Shown piece after piece: positions 8,566 through 16,910 of a DNA stretch of 33,252 nucleotides. This DNA is from Brevundimonas sp. (lineage in GTDB: Bacteria > Pseudomonadota > Alphaproteobacteria > Caulobacterales > Caulobacteraceae): assembly GCF_016463295.1 (NCBI RefSeq), contig NZ_JAEMRO010000020.1, forward strand, positions 1 to 33,252, in the 5' to 3' direction. The position numbers and the translations under genes were made by a program. Below the pieces are notes generated by a model. That model searched no databases. It was not told the DNA's origin and saw only the letters and a list, made by a program, of their open reading frames with translations. Position 1 is the stretch's first letter. Every line of letters begins with the position of its first letter.

Positions 8566-9447
8566 TTACTTTCCGGTCTGCTCCTTCACGCCGAGAGCAT
8601 CCGCCAGCCTGACCTTGGCCGATCCTCGCGGCAGGGGCTTTTGCTGGCTTTCGTGTGGCGCCCATCCCGCCAGGTGGATGATCTCGAACGTCGCGGGCAC
8701 GCGACCATCCGGCCCGGCATGGGCTTCGGCATAGAGGGCCGCCGCTCGGGCCACAATGGCGCGCGTCAACGGGCGTGACGTTCCGGCCAGCACATTGGTT
8801 TCCCCCATAGCCCTGAGGTCTCGCACCAGGGCCAGCATGTCCGGATAGCGCACCACCACCCGATCGACATCGCTGACCGGCAGGGCAAAGCCGGCGCGCT
8901 GCAACAGGGCGGCTCCGTCGAAGCCGTCGGCAAAGGGCGACACGCGCGCCTGTGCCCCGCCGCGTACTTCCAGCTCGGCCTGGGTCAGAGCCCCGCGCAA
9001 CTCCTTCAGGGTGCCGGCGCCCAGCAATGTGCCCATGAACAAGCCGTCCGGCTTCAGCGCGCGCCGGATCTGAGCCAGGGCACCGGGCAGGTCGTTGGCC
9101 CAGTGCAGGCTCATTAGCGAAACGATCAGGTCCTGCGACTGGTCGGGCAGGGGCAGGGGCTGTGCGCCCGGAGCCGCGCGCGTGTCGGGGTCGGAAATCG
9201 CCCTGACCGCTCCGACCCTTGACGCTGCGATACTATCCGCCAGCCGCCGCGCGAACGGGCCCGGATGCGCCGACAGGTCGACGACGTCGGGAAAGTCGCG
9301 CAGGATGACCTCCAGACTGTTCACCGCATTCTCGGCGGCGCGGTCGTGCAGGAAGTCGGCTCGGGCGAACAGGCGTTCGCTCCGCGTCAGGCGGGCGGCA
9401 CGACGGCGAGCATCGAAGATGGCGGGCGGACCGGGGGAGGCGTTCAT
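8566..9447 (-). CDS. SAM-dependent methyltransferase, BioC/NDUFAF5-like
   Basis: The 293-residue protein has a class I SAM-methyltransferase core that starts with IFDARRRAARL, as in the NDUFAF5/BioC-like family of alphaproteobacteria. The SAM-binding part is around VVDLSAHPGPFARRLA, which is degenerate compared with the usual DxGxGxG. It is followed by DLIVSLMSLHWANDLPG and an RRALKPDG segment, the typical motif IV/V region. NDUFAF5 hydroxylates an arginine of respiratory complex I; whether this protein does so is unknown. The ATG at 9447 is needed to keep the family N-terminus. No clear ribosome-binding site precedes it. This ATG and that of comF on the other strand share two bases. Confidence 0.85.
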   Translation of the reverse strand: MNASPGPPAIFDARRRAARLTRSERLFARADFLHDRAAENAVNSLEVILRDFPDVVDLSAHPGPFARRLADSIAASRVGAVRAISDPDTRAAPGAQPLPLPDQSQDLIVSLMSLHWANDLPGALAQIRRALKPDGLFMGTLLGAGTLKELRGALTQAELEVRGGAQARVSPFADGFDGAALLQRAGFALPVSDVDRVVVRYPDMLALVRDLRAMGETNVLAGTSRPLTRAIVARAAALYAEAHAGPDGRVPATFEIIHLAGWAPHESQQKPLPRGSAKVRLADALGVKEQTGK

Positions 9448-10249
9448 GGCTGTGCAGGATGGGGGCTGGCGCGCACGATTGAAAGACGTTGGGCCTATCG
9501 TCCTGTTCGGTCGGCGTGTGGGGCGCGGACTGGCCGATCTGCTTCTGCCGTCGCTGGCGCATGACAGTCCGGAGGCCACGGCCTCGGCGGGCCTGACACC
9601 GGACGCCTGGAGCCGCGTGATCTTTCTGGAAGATCCGGTGTGCGACGGCTGCGGTGCGGCGTTCGAGGCGGACGGTGGGGCCTTTGCCGCCAGCCGATGC
9701 GCCGCCTGCCTGGCCCAGCCCTATGCCTTCGACCGTGCGCGAGCGGCCTGCATCTATGACGAGGCGTCGCGGGGACTGGTGCTGAAGTTCAAGCATGGCG
9801 ATCATCAACCCTTCGCACCCTTGTTCGCGCGCTGGATCAGCCGCTCGGCCGCGCCCTTGCTGGAACGGGCCGATGCGGTGGTGCCCGTGCCGCTGCACCC
9901 CCTCCGGCTCATGTCGCGCCGCTTCAATCAGGCCGCAGAGATTGCGCGACCGCTGGCGGCCTCCAGCGGACTGGCCTTCCTGCCCGACGCCCTGGTGCGC
10001 CAGACCCATACGACCAGCCAGGGCGGCAAGTCGCTGCGCGGGCGCAGGTTGAACGTGAAAAAGGCGTTTGCCGTCACCGAGGCGGGGCGGCGTCAGATCA
10101 GGGGGCGGCGCATCCTGCTGATCGACGATGTGCTGACGACCGGCGCGACGGCCGAGGCGTGCGCGCGGGCGCTGCTGGACGGCGGAGCGCGGGCTGTCGA
10201 TCTGGCGGTGATCGCGAGGGTGCGAACCGCGAGGGAATTGCCTACATAG
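9446..10249 (+). CDS. comF: ComF family phosphoribosyltransferase-like protein
   Basis: ComF proteins take part in DNA uptake in naturally competent bacteria and are widely kept in others with unclear role. This 267-residue protein has an N-terminal zinc finger (CDGC at 66-69 and CAAC at 85-88). A type I phosphoribosyltransferase domain follows, with VVPVPLHPLRLMSRRFNQA (145-163) and the PRPP loop ILLIDDVLTTGAT (223-235). The ATG at 9446 is backed by a strong GGGGGAGG five bases upstream. The first 60 residues, before the zinc finger, are longer than usual, so a start further inside is possible. The gene is divergent from the methyltransferase and followed after 61 bases by the glutaredoxin gene. 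Confidence 0.92.
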   Translation: MAVQDGGWRARLKDVGPIVLFGRRVGRGLADLLLPSLAHDSPEATASAGLTPDAWSRVIFLEDPVCDGCGAAFEADGGAFAASRCAACLAQPYAFDRARAACIYDEASRGLVLKFKHGDHQPFAPLFARWISRSAAPLLERADAVVPVPLHPLRLMSRRFNQAAEIARPLAASSGLAFLPDALVRQTHTTSQGGKSLRGRRLNVKKAFAVTEAGRRQIRGRRILLIDDVLTTGATAEACARALLDGGARAVDLAVIARVRTARELPT

Positions 10250-10261
10250 GGCGCAACCCCA

Positions 10262-10303
10262 ACCCTCGCCGTTCGGTTAGAGGGTCATCTCGAACCCTCG
10301 GAG
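10262..10303 (+). promoter_or_regulatory. Possible alternative hairpins before the glutaredoxin gene
   Basis: In the 61-base gap after comF, GAGGGT (10280-10285) can pair perfectly with ACCCTC upstream (10262-10267, 12-base loop) or with ACCCTC downstream (10294-10299, 8-base loop). The two stems exclude each other. The second one ends at the first base of the GGAG ribosome-binding site (10300-10303). The repeats are seen directly; any control of translation is inferred. Confidence 0.3.
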
Positions 10304-10310
10304 AACCGCC

Positions 10311-10568
10311 TTGGCCGACGTCGTCATCTACACCAAACCCGGCTGCCCCTACTGCACCGCCGCCAAGGCCCTGCTGGACAAGAAGGGCGTGGACTTCACC
10401 GAGATCGTCGCCTCCAACGACCCGGAGAAGAAGCAGGAAATGATCCAGAAGTCCGGCGGACGCATGACCTTCCCGCAGGTGTTTGTGGGCGAAAAGCACA
10501 TCGGTGGCTCCGACGACCTGCATGCGCTCGACGCGCGCGGGGGTCTCGACCCGCTGCTGGCCGCCTGA
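10311..10568 (+). CDS. grxC: Glutaredoxin 3 (GrxC-type)
   Basis: Glutaredoxins reduce disulfides and glutathione mixed disulfides using glutathione. This 85-residue protein is a standard dithiol glutaredoxin with the CPYC active site at residues 12-15. It also has the TFPQVFVGEKHIGG segment, whose TFP cis-proline and GG pair bind glutathione, and the DDLHALDARGGLDPLL tail of the GrxC class. The start is TTG at 10311, with GGAG seven bases upstream. No better ATG exists, and the TTG start gives the expected N-terminus ADVVIYTKPGCPYC. It sits between comF and the nitrilase-like gene, a neighbourhood I recall as common in alphaproteobacteria. Confidence 0.95.
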   Translation: MADVVIYTKPGCPYCTAAKALLDKKGVDFTEIVASNDPEKKQEMIQKSGGRMTFPQVFVGEKHIGGSDDLHALDARGGLDPLLAA

Positions 10569-10577
10569 CGTCAGCCC

Positions 10578-11417
10578 ATGACCAGCCTGAAGGTCGCCCT
10601 GATCCAGACCCGGACACCCGCGACGCCGCAGGCGGCGCTGGAACACGTTGCGCCACTGATCCGTCAGGCAGCGGAGGGCGGGGCGCAGCTCATCCTGACG
10701 CCCGAGGCGACCAACTTCCTGATCAAGGACCGGGCAGCTAGGGACGCGGTCCTAACCGACGCTGACGCCGATATGGTGGTTCAGGGCCTTCGCGATCTGG
10801 CCCGCGAGTTGAAGGTCTGGCTGCTGATCGGTTCGGCCATCGTCAAATCGGGCCATGACGGCGACGACCGCGCGGCCAACCGCTCGATCCTGATCGACGA
10901 CACCGGCGCGGTGGTCGTCATTTATGACAAGCTGCACGTCTATGACGTCGATCTGCCGACGGGTGAAAGCTGGCGCGAAAGTGCCTCGATCCGCCCGGGC
11001 GACGCCGCTGTGGTGGCCGATACGCCGTGGGGCCGGCTGGGGCTGACCATCTGCTACGATGTCCGCTTTCCGCATCTGCATCGGGCGCTGGGCAAGGCGG
11101 GGGCCTCAATGATCGCCGTGCCTGCCGCCTTCACCGTCCCGACCGGAGAGGCGCACTGGGAGACCCTGCTGCGAGCGCGGGCCATCGAGAGCGGGGCCTA
11201 TATCCTGGCTCCGGCCCAGGCTGGTCAGCACGAAGACGGTCGTCGCACCTGGGGTCGCTCCACCGTGGTCTCTCCCTGGGGTGAGGTGGTCGCCAAGCTG
11301 GACGACGACGCGCCCGGGGTGCTGTTCGCCACCCTGGACTTCGACGCTGTCAGCCGGGCGCGCGAGGCCATTCCGCAACTAACTCACGACCGCGACTTCG
11401 CCCTGCCCGACGCATGA
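10578..11417 (+). CDS. Carbon-nitrogen hydrolase of the nitrilase superfamily (Nit1-like)
   Basis: The 279-residue protein contains the Glu-Lys-Cys triad of the nitrilase superfamily: E43 in LTPEATNFL, K118 in YDKLHVYDVDL and C159 in LTICYDVRFPHL. The closest branch is Nit1/NitFhit, whose members hydrolyse deaminated glutathione; this is a family-level expectation for the reaction here. The position right behind glutaredoxin fits a link to glutathione repair but does not prove it. It starts 10 bases after the glutaredoxin stop and overlaps the next gene by four bases (ATGA). Confidence 0.92.
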   Translation: MTSLKVALIQTRTPATPQAALEHVAPLIRQAAEGGAQLILTPEATNFLIKDRAARDAVLTDADADMVVQGLRDLARELKVWLLIGSAIVKSGHDGDDRAANRSILIDDTGAVVVIYDKLHVYDVDLPTGESWRESASIRPGDAAVVADTPWGRLGLTICYDVRFPHLHRALGKAGASMIAVPAAFTVPTGEAHWETLLRARAIESGAYILAPAQAGQHEDGRRTWGRSTVVSPWGEVVAKLDDDAPGVLFATLDFDAVSRAREAIPQLTHDRDFALPDA

Positions 11418-11845
11418 TCCGCTATGCCCTGAAATGCGAGCACGACCACGGCTTCGAGGCCTGGTTCAGCGCCTCTGCCGACTATGACGACCAGGCGGCG
11501 CGCGGTCTGATCGAATGCCCGTTCTGCGGCTCGCGCGATATCGGCAAGCAGATCATGGCTCCCGCTGTCGCGGGCACGCGCAAGTCAGCGCCCTCTGCCG
11601 ATCCCGCCGCGGTTCAGACCATGATGATGCGGGCCGCCCGCGAGGTCCGATCCCATGTCGAACAGAATTTCGACTACGTCGGCGACGCCTTCGCCCGCGA
11701 GGCCCGCGACATCCACGAGGGCCGCTCCGAGAAACGCGAAATCTATGGCGAGGCGACGCCCGCCGAGGTGAAGAAACTGCGGGACGACGGCGTACCTTGT
11801 GCGCCCCTGCCCTCCCTGCCGCCAGACCCGTCCAAGGCGCACTGA
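11414..11845 (+). CDS. DUF1178 family protein
   Basis: This 143-residue protein matches the DUF1178 family of alpha- and betaproteobacteria, whose function is not known. The N-terminus IRYALKCEHDHGFEAWF and the CPFCGS pair (C8, C35, C38) look like a small zinc ribbon. The centre is helical, ending in VGDAFAREARDIHEGRSE and IYGEATPAEVKKLRDDG, which are the diagnostic parts. It overlaps the nitrilase gene by ATGA and shares one base with the following acetyltransferase start, so the three are probably translated together. Confidence 0.93.
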   Translation: MIRYALKCEHDHGFEAWFSASADYDDQAARGLIECPFCGSRDIGKQIMAPAVAGTRKSAPSADPAAVQTMMMRAAREVRSHVEQNFDYVGDAFAREARDIHEGRSEKREIYGEATPAEVKKLRDDGVPCAPLPSLPPDPSKAH

Positions 11846-12351
11846 TGGCCGCCTCTGCGCTGGCTTGGCGTCTGATGACCGAAGCCGACATCGACGGCGT
11901 CGTCACCGTCGCGCGGCAGTCGTTTCCCGATCACTTCGAGAGCCGGGCCTGTTTCGAGAACCGGCTGGCGCTCTGCCCGACCATGTCGTTCGTCTTGGCC
12001 GACGCCGAGGATACTGTGCGCGGCTATCTGTTCGCCTATCCCTGGGAGGGCCAGACCGCCCCGCCGCTGAACACCCTGATCGAGGCCATCCCGGCGGATG
12101 CCGATCGCATCTATCTGCACGACCTGGCGCTCGATCCGGCGGTGCGCGGCGGCAGGCATACGCGCGCCATCGTCGAGCGTTTGATCGATCAGGCGCGGGC
12201 GGAAGGCTGGACAACCATGGCGCTGGTCGCGGTGAATGACGCGACGGCCTTCTGGCAACGGATGGGTTTCCAGCCGGTCACGTCTCCGACGCTGGCCGCA
12301 AAACTGGCGAGTTATGGCGACGACGCCCGCTACATGCTCCGGACCCTCTGA
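11845..12351 (+). CDS. GNAT family N-acetyltransferase
   Basis: This is a 168-residue single-domain GNAT protein. It begins with LAWRLMTEADIDGVVTVAR, the usual first strand and helix. Strand four then reads IYLHDLALDPAVRGGRHTRAIVERLI, where RGGRHT takes the place of the acetyl-CoA pyrophosphate loop (Q/RxxGxG/A). The C-terminal AFWQRMGFQ is typical. The substrate (small molecule or protein N-terminus) cannot be told. The ATG shares its A with the TGA stop of the DUF1178 gene, which decides the start. The gene ends three bases before the convergent ubiG. Confidence 0.92.
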   Translation: MAASALAWRLMTEADIDGVVTVARQSFPDHFESRACFENRLALCPTMSFVLADAEDTVRGYLFAYPWEGQTAPPLNTLIEAIPADADRIYLHDLALDPAVRGGRHTRAIVERLIDQARAEGWTTMALVAVNDATAFWQRMGFQPVTSPTLAAKLASYGDDARYMLRTL

Positions 12352-12354
12352 CGA

Positions 12355-13110
12355 TCAGTCCTTGGTGGCGATCATCATGTAGTTGATGTCAGCCTCGCCC
12401 TCGCTCCAGCAATCGTTCAAGAGGTCGTATTCCAGGCCGTAGGGGCCGGTGACGGTGACCGGCTCAGCGGCCAGCATGGCGCGGATCTCGTCAGGCTTCA
12501 GGAACTGCCGCCAGTTGTGGGTGCCTGCGGGCACCCAGCGCAGCACATATTCCGCCGCGACCTTGCCCAGCAGCAGTCCCTTCAGCGTGCGGTTCAGGGT
12601 AGCCACGATCATGAGGCCGCCCGGCTTCAGCAGTCGCGAACACGAACGCGCAAAGGCTTCCGGATCGGCGACATGTTCGATGACCTCCATGGTCAGGACG
12701 ACATCGAACGGCCCCGCGCCCTCTGCCTCCAGCTGCTCGACCGTGGCGGCGCGATAGGCGATGTCGAGACCGGTCATCTCGGCATGAGCCCGCGCCGTGC
12801 CGATGTTCTCGGACGAGGCGTCGATGGCGGTGACCTCGAAGCCCAGCCGCCGCATGGGCTCTGCGATCAGACCGCCGCCACAGCCGACGTCCAGCAGGCT
12901 CAAGCCCGCAAAAGCTTCACGCTGGCGGATGTCCCGCCCGAACCGCTCGGCGGCCCGATCGCGCACGAAGGCCAGTCGCGCGGGATTGAACTTGTGCAGC
13001 GGTGCGAACGGCCCGCGCGCGTCCCACCACAGCTCCGCCTGAGCTGAAAACCGCGCCACATCGGCCGGATCGATCGAGGGGCCAGAAGCCCGGGCGTCGG
13101 TGGTGTCCAT
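12355..13110 (-). CDS. ubiG: Ubiquinone biosynthesis O-methyltransferase UbiG
   Basis: UbiG carries out both O-methylations in ubiquinone synthesis. The 251-residue protein begins with [19 protein letters not shown] and [12 protein letters not shown], the UbiG-specific N-terminus. The SAM-binding motif I is LLDVGCGGG (residues 72-80). It continues with the [16 protein letters not shown] motif and [19 protein letters not shown], the membrane-contact helix known in the family. The end [14 protein letters not shown] is complete. The ATG at 13110 is the only start that keeps the known N-terminus without adding unrelated residues. It is divergent from lysC across 127 bases and convergent with the GNAT gene. 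Confidence 0.97.
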   Translation of the reverse strand: MDTTDARASGPSIDPADVARFSAQAELWWDARGPFAPLHKFNPARLAFVRDRAAERFGRDIRQREAFAGLSLLDVGCGGGLIAEPMRRLGFEVTAIDASSENIGTARAHAEMTGLDIAYRAATVEQLEAEGAGPFDVVLTMEVIEHVADPEAFARSCSRLLKPGGLMIVATLNRTLKGLLLGKVAAEYVLRWVPAGTHNWRQFLKPDEIRAMLAAEPVTVTGPYGLEYDLLNDCWSEGEADINYMMIATKD

Positions 13111-13132
13111 AAGACCCTGTTGCCTTTGGGGT

Positions 13133-13160
13133 TTGCGCGTCGTCCGCCGGTCGCTAGAAG
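13133..13160 (+). promoter_or_regulatory. Possible lysC promoter
   Basis: In the ubiG-lysC divergent gap, TTGCGC (13133-13138), a 16-base spacer and TAGAAG (13155-13160) line up. The preceding GC gives GCTAGAAG, close to the Caulobacter housekeeping -10 consensus GCTANAWC. The match is only fair, so this is a suggestion. Confidence 0.35.
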
Positions 13161-13237
13161 CAACCGTGGCTGCGGGAGTGAACCCTGACGCCATTCGATA
13201 CCATACAGCCTCATGGCACAGGGAACGACACGCTGAA

Positions 13238-14497
13238 ATGACGCGGCTGGTGATGAAATTCGGCGGCACCTCGATGGGCGACCTCGAGCGTATCCGCCGG
13301 GCTGCCCGGATCGTCGCCGCAGAGGCCGCGACGGGCAAGCAGGTCGCCGTCGTCGTTTCGGCCATGGCGGGCAAGACCAATGAGCTGGTGGCCTGGACCG
13401 ACGGCGCGGGCCGACCCGGCGAGGGCGTGGCCATGTCGGACGACGAATACGACGTGGTCGTGGCCTCGGGCGAGCAGGTGACGGCGGGCCTGCTGGCCCT
13501 GACCCTGCGCAACATGGGCCTGAATGCGCGCAGCTGGATGGGCTGGCAGATCCCCATACTGACCGACGACGCCCACGGCCGCGCCCGTATCGAGGACGTG
13601 CCGGGCGAGGTTCTGGGGGCAGCGATGGACGCGGGCGAGATCGCGATCGTCCCCGGCTTTCAGGGCGTGACCCGCGACGGGCGGATCACCACCTTGGGGC
13701 GCGGCGGCTCGGATACGTCTGCGGTCGCCGTGGCAGCGGCGCTGTCGTGCCCGTGCGACATCTATACCGATGTGGACGGCGTCTACACCACCGACCCCCG
13801 CATCGAGAGTCGGGCCAGACGTCTGGAAAAGGTGTCCTACGAAGAGATGCTGGAAATGGCCTCGCTGGGGGCCAAGGTGCTCCAGACCCGATCCGTCGAA
13901 CTGGCCATGGCCAAACAGGTGCCCGTGCGGGTCCTGTCCAGCTTCATCGAACCTGACGAAAACGGCGCGCTGCCCGCCAATGCCGGCACCCTGATCTGCG
14001 ACGAGGAGGAAATCGTGGAAAAACGTATTGTGTCCGGCGTGACCATGAGCCGTGACGAAGCCCGCATCACCCTGCTGGGGCTGGCGGACCGCACCGACGC
14101 GCCAGCCGATGTCTTCACCCGCCTGGCCGAGGCCAATGTGAACGTGGACATGATCGTCCAGTCGCAGGCCCGGACCGAAGGCGCGGTCAATCTGACCTTC
14201 ACAACCGGTCGCAGGGATGCCCAGCGTGCCGCCGAGCTGATGCGGGCCGAACAGGCCCAGATCGGCTTTGAGGAACTGCGCGTCGATGAGGACGTCGCCA
14301 AGGTCTCGGTCGTCGGCGTCGGTATGCGCAGCCATGCGGGTGTCGCCCAGACCATGTTCCGCGCCCTGGCCGACAAAGGCATCAAATTCCAGGCCATCTC
14401 GACGTCCGAGATCAAGATCAGCGTCCTGATTGACGCTGCCTATGCGGAACTGGCCGTCCGCGCGCTTCATTCCGCATACGGTCTGGAAGCGGTCTAG
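13238..14497 (+). CDS. lysC: Aspartate kinase
   Basis: Aspartate kinase makes aspartyl phosphate, the first step toward lysine, methionine, threonine and isoleucine. The 419-residue protein has the amino-acid-kinase start [11 protein letters not shown]. The nucleotide part includes [19 protein letters not shown] and [14 protein letters not shown], followed by [17 protein letters not shown]. Two ACT domains at the C-terminus (from about residue 275) hold [11 protein letters not shown] and the [16 protein letters not shown] site where lysine and threonine bind, so feedback control is expected. The ATG at 13238 gives a start four residues before the KFGG motif. A weaker AGGGA lies 12 bases upstream. 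ATG 13253 is an alternative. ptsP follows after 52 bases. Confidence 0.97.
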   Translation: MTRLVMKFGGTSMGDLERIRRAARIVAAEAATGKQVAVVVSAMAGKTNELVAWTDGAGRPGEGVAMSDDEYDVVVASGEQVTAGLLALTLRNMGLNARSWMGWQIPILTDDAHGRARIEDVPGEVLGAAMDAGEIAIVPGFQGVTRDGRITTLGRGGSDTSAVAVAAALSCPCDIYTDVDGVYTTDPRIESRARRLEKVSYEEMLEMASLGAKVLQTRSVELAMAKQVPVRVLSSFIEPDENGALPANAGTLICDEEEIVEKRIVSGVTMSRDEARITLLGLADRTDAPADVFTRLAEANVNVDMIVQSQARTEGAVNLTFTTGRRDAQRAAELMRAEQAQIGFEELRVDEDVAKVSVVGVGMRSHAGVAQTMFRALADKGIKFQAISTSEIKISVLIDAAYAELAVRALHSAYGLEAV

Positions 14498-14549
14498 GAA
14501 ACGACACACCGAGCGCCCATCTGCGGCGTGAGCTTTACGGGAGGGCAGA

Positions 14550-16817
14550 TTGGCGGCTGGCGGATTGACGACGAGGGGGCCGCGCAGCCTGCTTCGCCAG
14601 ATCCGCGAGGCGATGGCCGGCGCGGCTCCGGCCCAGGAGCGTCTGGATCATGTGGTGCGCACCATCGCCCAGTCGATGGTGGCCGAGGTCTGCTCCATCT
14701 ATCTGCGCCGGTCGTCGGGTGAGCTGGAGCTGTTCGCCACCCAGGGTCTGAAGCCCGAGGCCGTACACAATACCCGCCTGCGCCCTGGCGAGGGTCTGGT
14801 CGGCGAGGTGGCCCGCACCGCCCAACCGATCAGCCTGTCGGACGCCCCGTCCCACCCCAGCTTCTCCTACCGTCCGGAAACGGGCGAAGACCCCTATCAC
14901 GCCTTCCTGGGCGCGCCCCTGCTGCGCGGCGGCCGGGCCATCGGCGTGCTGGTCGTCCAGAACCGCTCCGAGCGTCGCTATGACGAGGAAGAAGTCGAGG
15001 ACATCCAGACCATCGCCATGGTCCTGGCCGAGACCGTGGCGTCCGGCGAACTGCTGGCCCAGGACGAACTGCGCGATATCGAGGTCGCACCGCACCGTCC
15101 GGAGCGGCTGAAGGGCCAGAGGTTCGCCGAGGGCCTGGCTTACGGCCACGTTGTCCTGCACGAGGCACCGGTGCCGCCTGAGAACCTGCTGGCCGAGAAC
15201 CAGCAGGTTGAGGAAATCCGTCTGCGCGAGGCCCTGATCGGGCTCAAGGCCCACATCGACGCCATGCTGGAGGGCGGTCGGGTCAAGCTGGCGGGCCAGT
15301 CGTTCGAGGTGCTGGAAACCTACCGGATGTTCGCCGACGACCGCAGCTGGAACCGGTCGCTGGAGGAGGCGGTGCGGACCGGCCTGACCGCCGAGGCCGC
15401 CGTTGATCGTGTGCGCAACGAACACCGCGCCCGCTTCGCCCAGGCCCGCGACCCATACATCAAGGAGCGGCTCCACGACTTCGAGGACCTGGCCAACCGC
15501 CTGCTGCGGTTTCTGGCCGGGGACAAGCCGGGCGAGAGGGACCTGCCTGACGACGCCATTCTGGTGGCGCGCAACCTGGGTCCCGCCGATCTGCTGGAAT
15601 ATCCCCGGCACAAGCTGAGGGGGCTGTTGCTGGAGGAAGGCTCGGCCGCCAGCCACGCCGCCATCGTGGCGCGCGCGCTGCAGATACCGTGTGTCGGTCG
15701 CCTCATGGGCCTGCGTGACCGCCTGTCCGAGGGCGATCTGGTCATCGTCGACGGCGAAACGGGCGAGGCCTATCTGCGCCCGCGACCCGACATGCTGGCC
15801 GCCGTCCAGTCGCGGATGGAGGTCCGCAGCCAGCGGCAGGCCGAGTTCGCCAAGCTGCGCGACGTGGACGCCGTCACCCGTGATGGTCAGCGGATCACGG
15901 TCCTGACCAATGCCGGTCTGGCCGTCGATCTGGAGAATCTGGACGCGACCGGGGCCGAGGGCATCGGCCTGTTCCGCACCGAGTTCCAGTTCATGGTGTC
16001 CGAGGAGTTGCCGCGGCTGGACAGCCAGACGGCGCTCTACAAACTGGTGCTGGATACGGCTGGCGACCGCCCCGTCACCTTCCGCACCCTCGATATCGGC
16101 GGCGACAAGGTGCTGCCCTATCTGGAGACCGAGCGGGAGGAAAACCCGGCTCTGGGACGGCGTGCCATTCGTCTGGGCCTGGACCGGCCCGGCCTTTTGA
16201 GATTGCAGCTACGGGCCCTTCTGGCGGCAGGTGCAGGACGCGAACTGCGCGTCATGTTCCCCATGATCGCCACCGTGGACGAGTTCAGGGCCGCGCGGGA
16301 ACTGGTCGATGTCGAATGCGAATGGGCACGCAGGCGAGGGCGCGAACTGCCGGCCCTGCTTCGTGTCGGGGCCATGATCGAATGCCCCAGTTTGCTGTGG
16401 CATCTGGATGCCTTGCTCCCCCTGACGGACTTCGTCTCGGTGGGAACAAACGATCTGTTCCAGTACATGTTCGCGGCCGACCGGACCAATCCGCTGGTAT
16501 CGGACCGCTACGATCCGCTCTCGCCGCCTGCGCTGAGAGCCCTCGCCGAAATCCAGCGCAAATGCGCCGACACGGGTACGCCGGTGTCCGTCTGCGGCGA
16601 ACTGGCCGGGCGGCCGCTGGAGGCCTTTGCCCTGCTGACCCTCGGCTTCACCCGGTTGTCGGCACCGGCAGGTGGGGTGGGGCCGGTCAAGCGGATGATC
16701 CTGTCCGCCGATCTCGGTGCCGCCAGGCGGGCCATGACCGGCCTCCTGGGCTCCTCGGCCGGGTCGATCCGGGGTGAGCTGGAATCCCTGGCGCGCAAGC
16801 TGAACGTCATTCTGTAG
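14550..16817 (+). CDS. ptsP: Phosphoenolpyruvate-protein phosphotransferase PtsP (EI-Ntr)
   Basis: EI-Ntr is the first enzyme of the nitrogen phosphotransferase system. It passes phosphate from PEP to NPr and EIIA-Ntr and so reports nitrogen and carbon state. The 755-residue protein has an N-terminal GAF domain (about 15-165, sensing glutamine in other species). The NPr-binding and phospho-His domain follows, with the active His in GSAASHAAIVARA (H369). The PEP-binding barrel then holds GIGLFRTEFQF (471-481), FPMIATVDE and GTNDLFQY (632-639). The catalytic Cys is in SVCGELAGRP (C682). The start is TTG at 14550 with GGGAGGG just upstream. Lying directly behind lysC in the same direction, it is probably co-transcribed. 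Confidence 0.97.
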   Translation: MAAGGLTTRGPRSLLRQIREAMAGAAPAQERLDHVVRTIAQSMVAEVCSIYLRRSSGELELFATQGLKPEAVHNTRLRPGEGLVGEVARTAQPISLSDAPSHPSFSYRPETGEDPYHAFLGAPLLRGGRAIGVLVVQNRSERRYDEEEVEDIQTIAMVLAETVASGELLAQDELRDIEVAPHRPERLKGQRFAEGLAYGHVVLHEAPVPPENLLAENQQVEEIRLREALIGLKAHIDAMLEGGRVKLAGQSFEVLETYRMFADDRSWNRSLEEAVRTGLTAEAAVDRVRNEHRARFAQARDPYIKERLHDFEDLANRLLRFLAGDKPGERDLPDDAILVARNLGPADLLEYPRHKLRGLLLEEGSAASHAAIVARALQIPCVGRLMGLRDRLSEGDLVIVDGETGEAYLRPRPDMLAAVQSRMEVRSQRQAEFAKLRDVDAVTRDGQRITVLTNAGLAVDLENLDATGAEGIGLFRTEFQFMVSEELPRLDSQTALYKLVLDTAGDRPVTFRTLDIGGDKVLPYLETEREENPALGRRAIRLGLDRPGLLRLQLRALLAAGAGRELRVMFPMIATVDEFRAARELVDVECEWARRRGRELPALLRVGAMIECPSLLWHLDALLPLTDFVSVGTNDLFQYMFAADRTNPLVSDRYDPLSPPALRALAEIQRKCADTGTPVSVCGELAGRPLEAFALLTLGFTRLSAPAGGVGPVKRMILSADLGAARRAMTGLLGSSAGSIRGELESLARKLNVIL

Positions 16818-16825
16818 GCCCGGCG

Positions 16826-16854
16826 TTGAAGCGGTCTGTGCCGTGTTCTATGCA
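16826..16854 (+). promoter_or_regulatory. Possible rodZ promoter
   Basis: TTGAAG (16826-16831), 17 bases, and TATGCA (16849-16854) resemble a sigma-70 type promoter in the gap between ptsP and the RodZ-like gene. A small inverted repeat, CCGTG (16841-16845) and CACGG (16853-16857), overlaps the -10 and could bind a factor. Both are modest matches. Confidence 0.3.
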
Positions 16855-16910
16855 CGGACAGGTCTGCGGCGGCGTCGTGCGACCGAGGCATTGCTGACGA
16901 GGACGGCCTG

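Noticed and set aside
10250..10310. A known riboswitch class before the glutaredoxin gene
   Set aside because: The 61-base gap is too short for common riboswitch aptamers and shows only the three short complementary elements reported.
13111..13557. A 149-residue N-terminal extension of UbiG
   Set aside because: It overlaps lysC on the opposite strand and lacks similarity to UbiG; the family start is at 13110.
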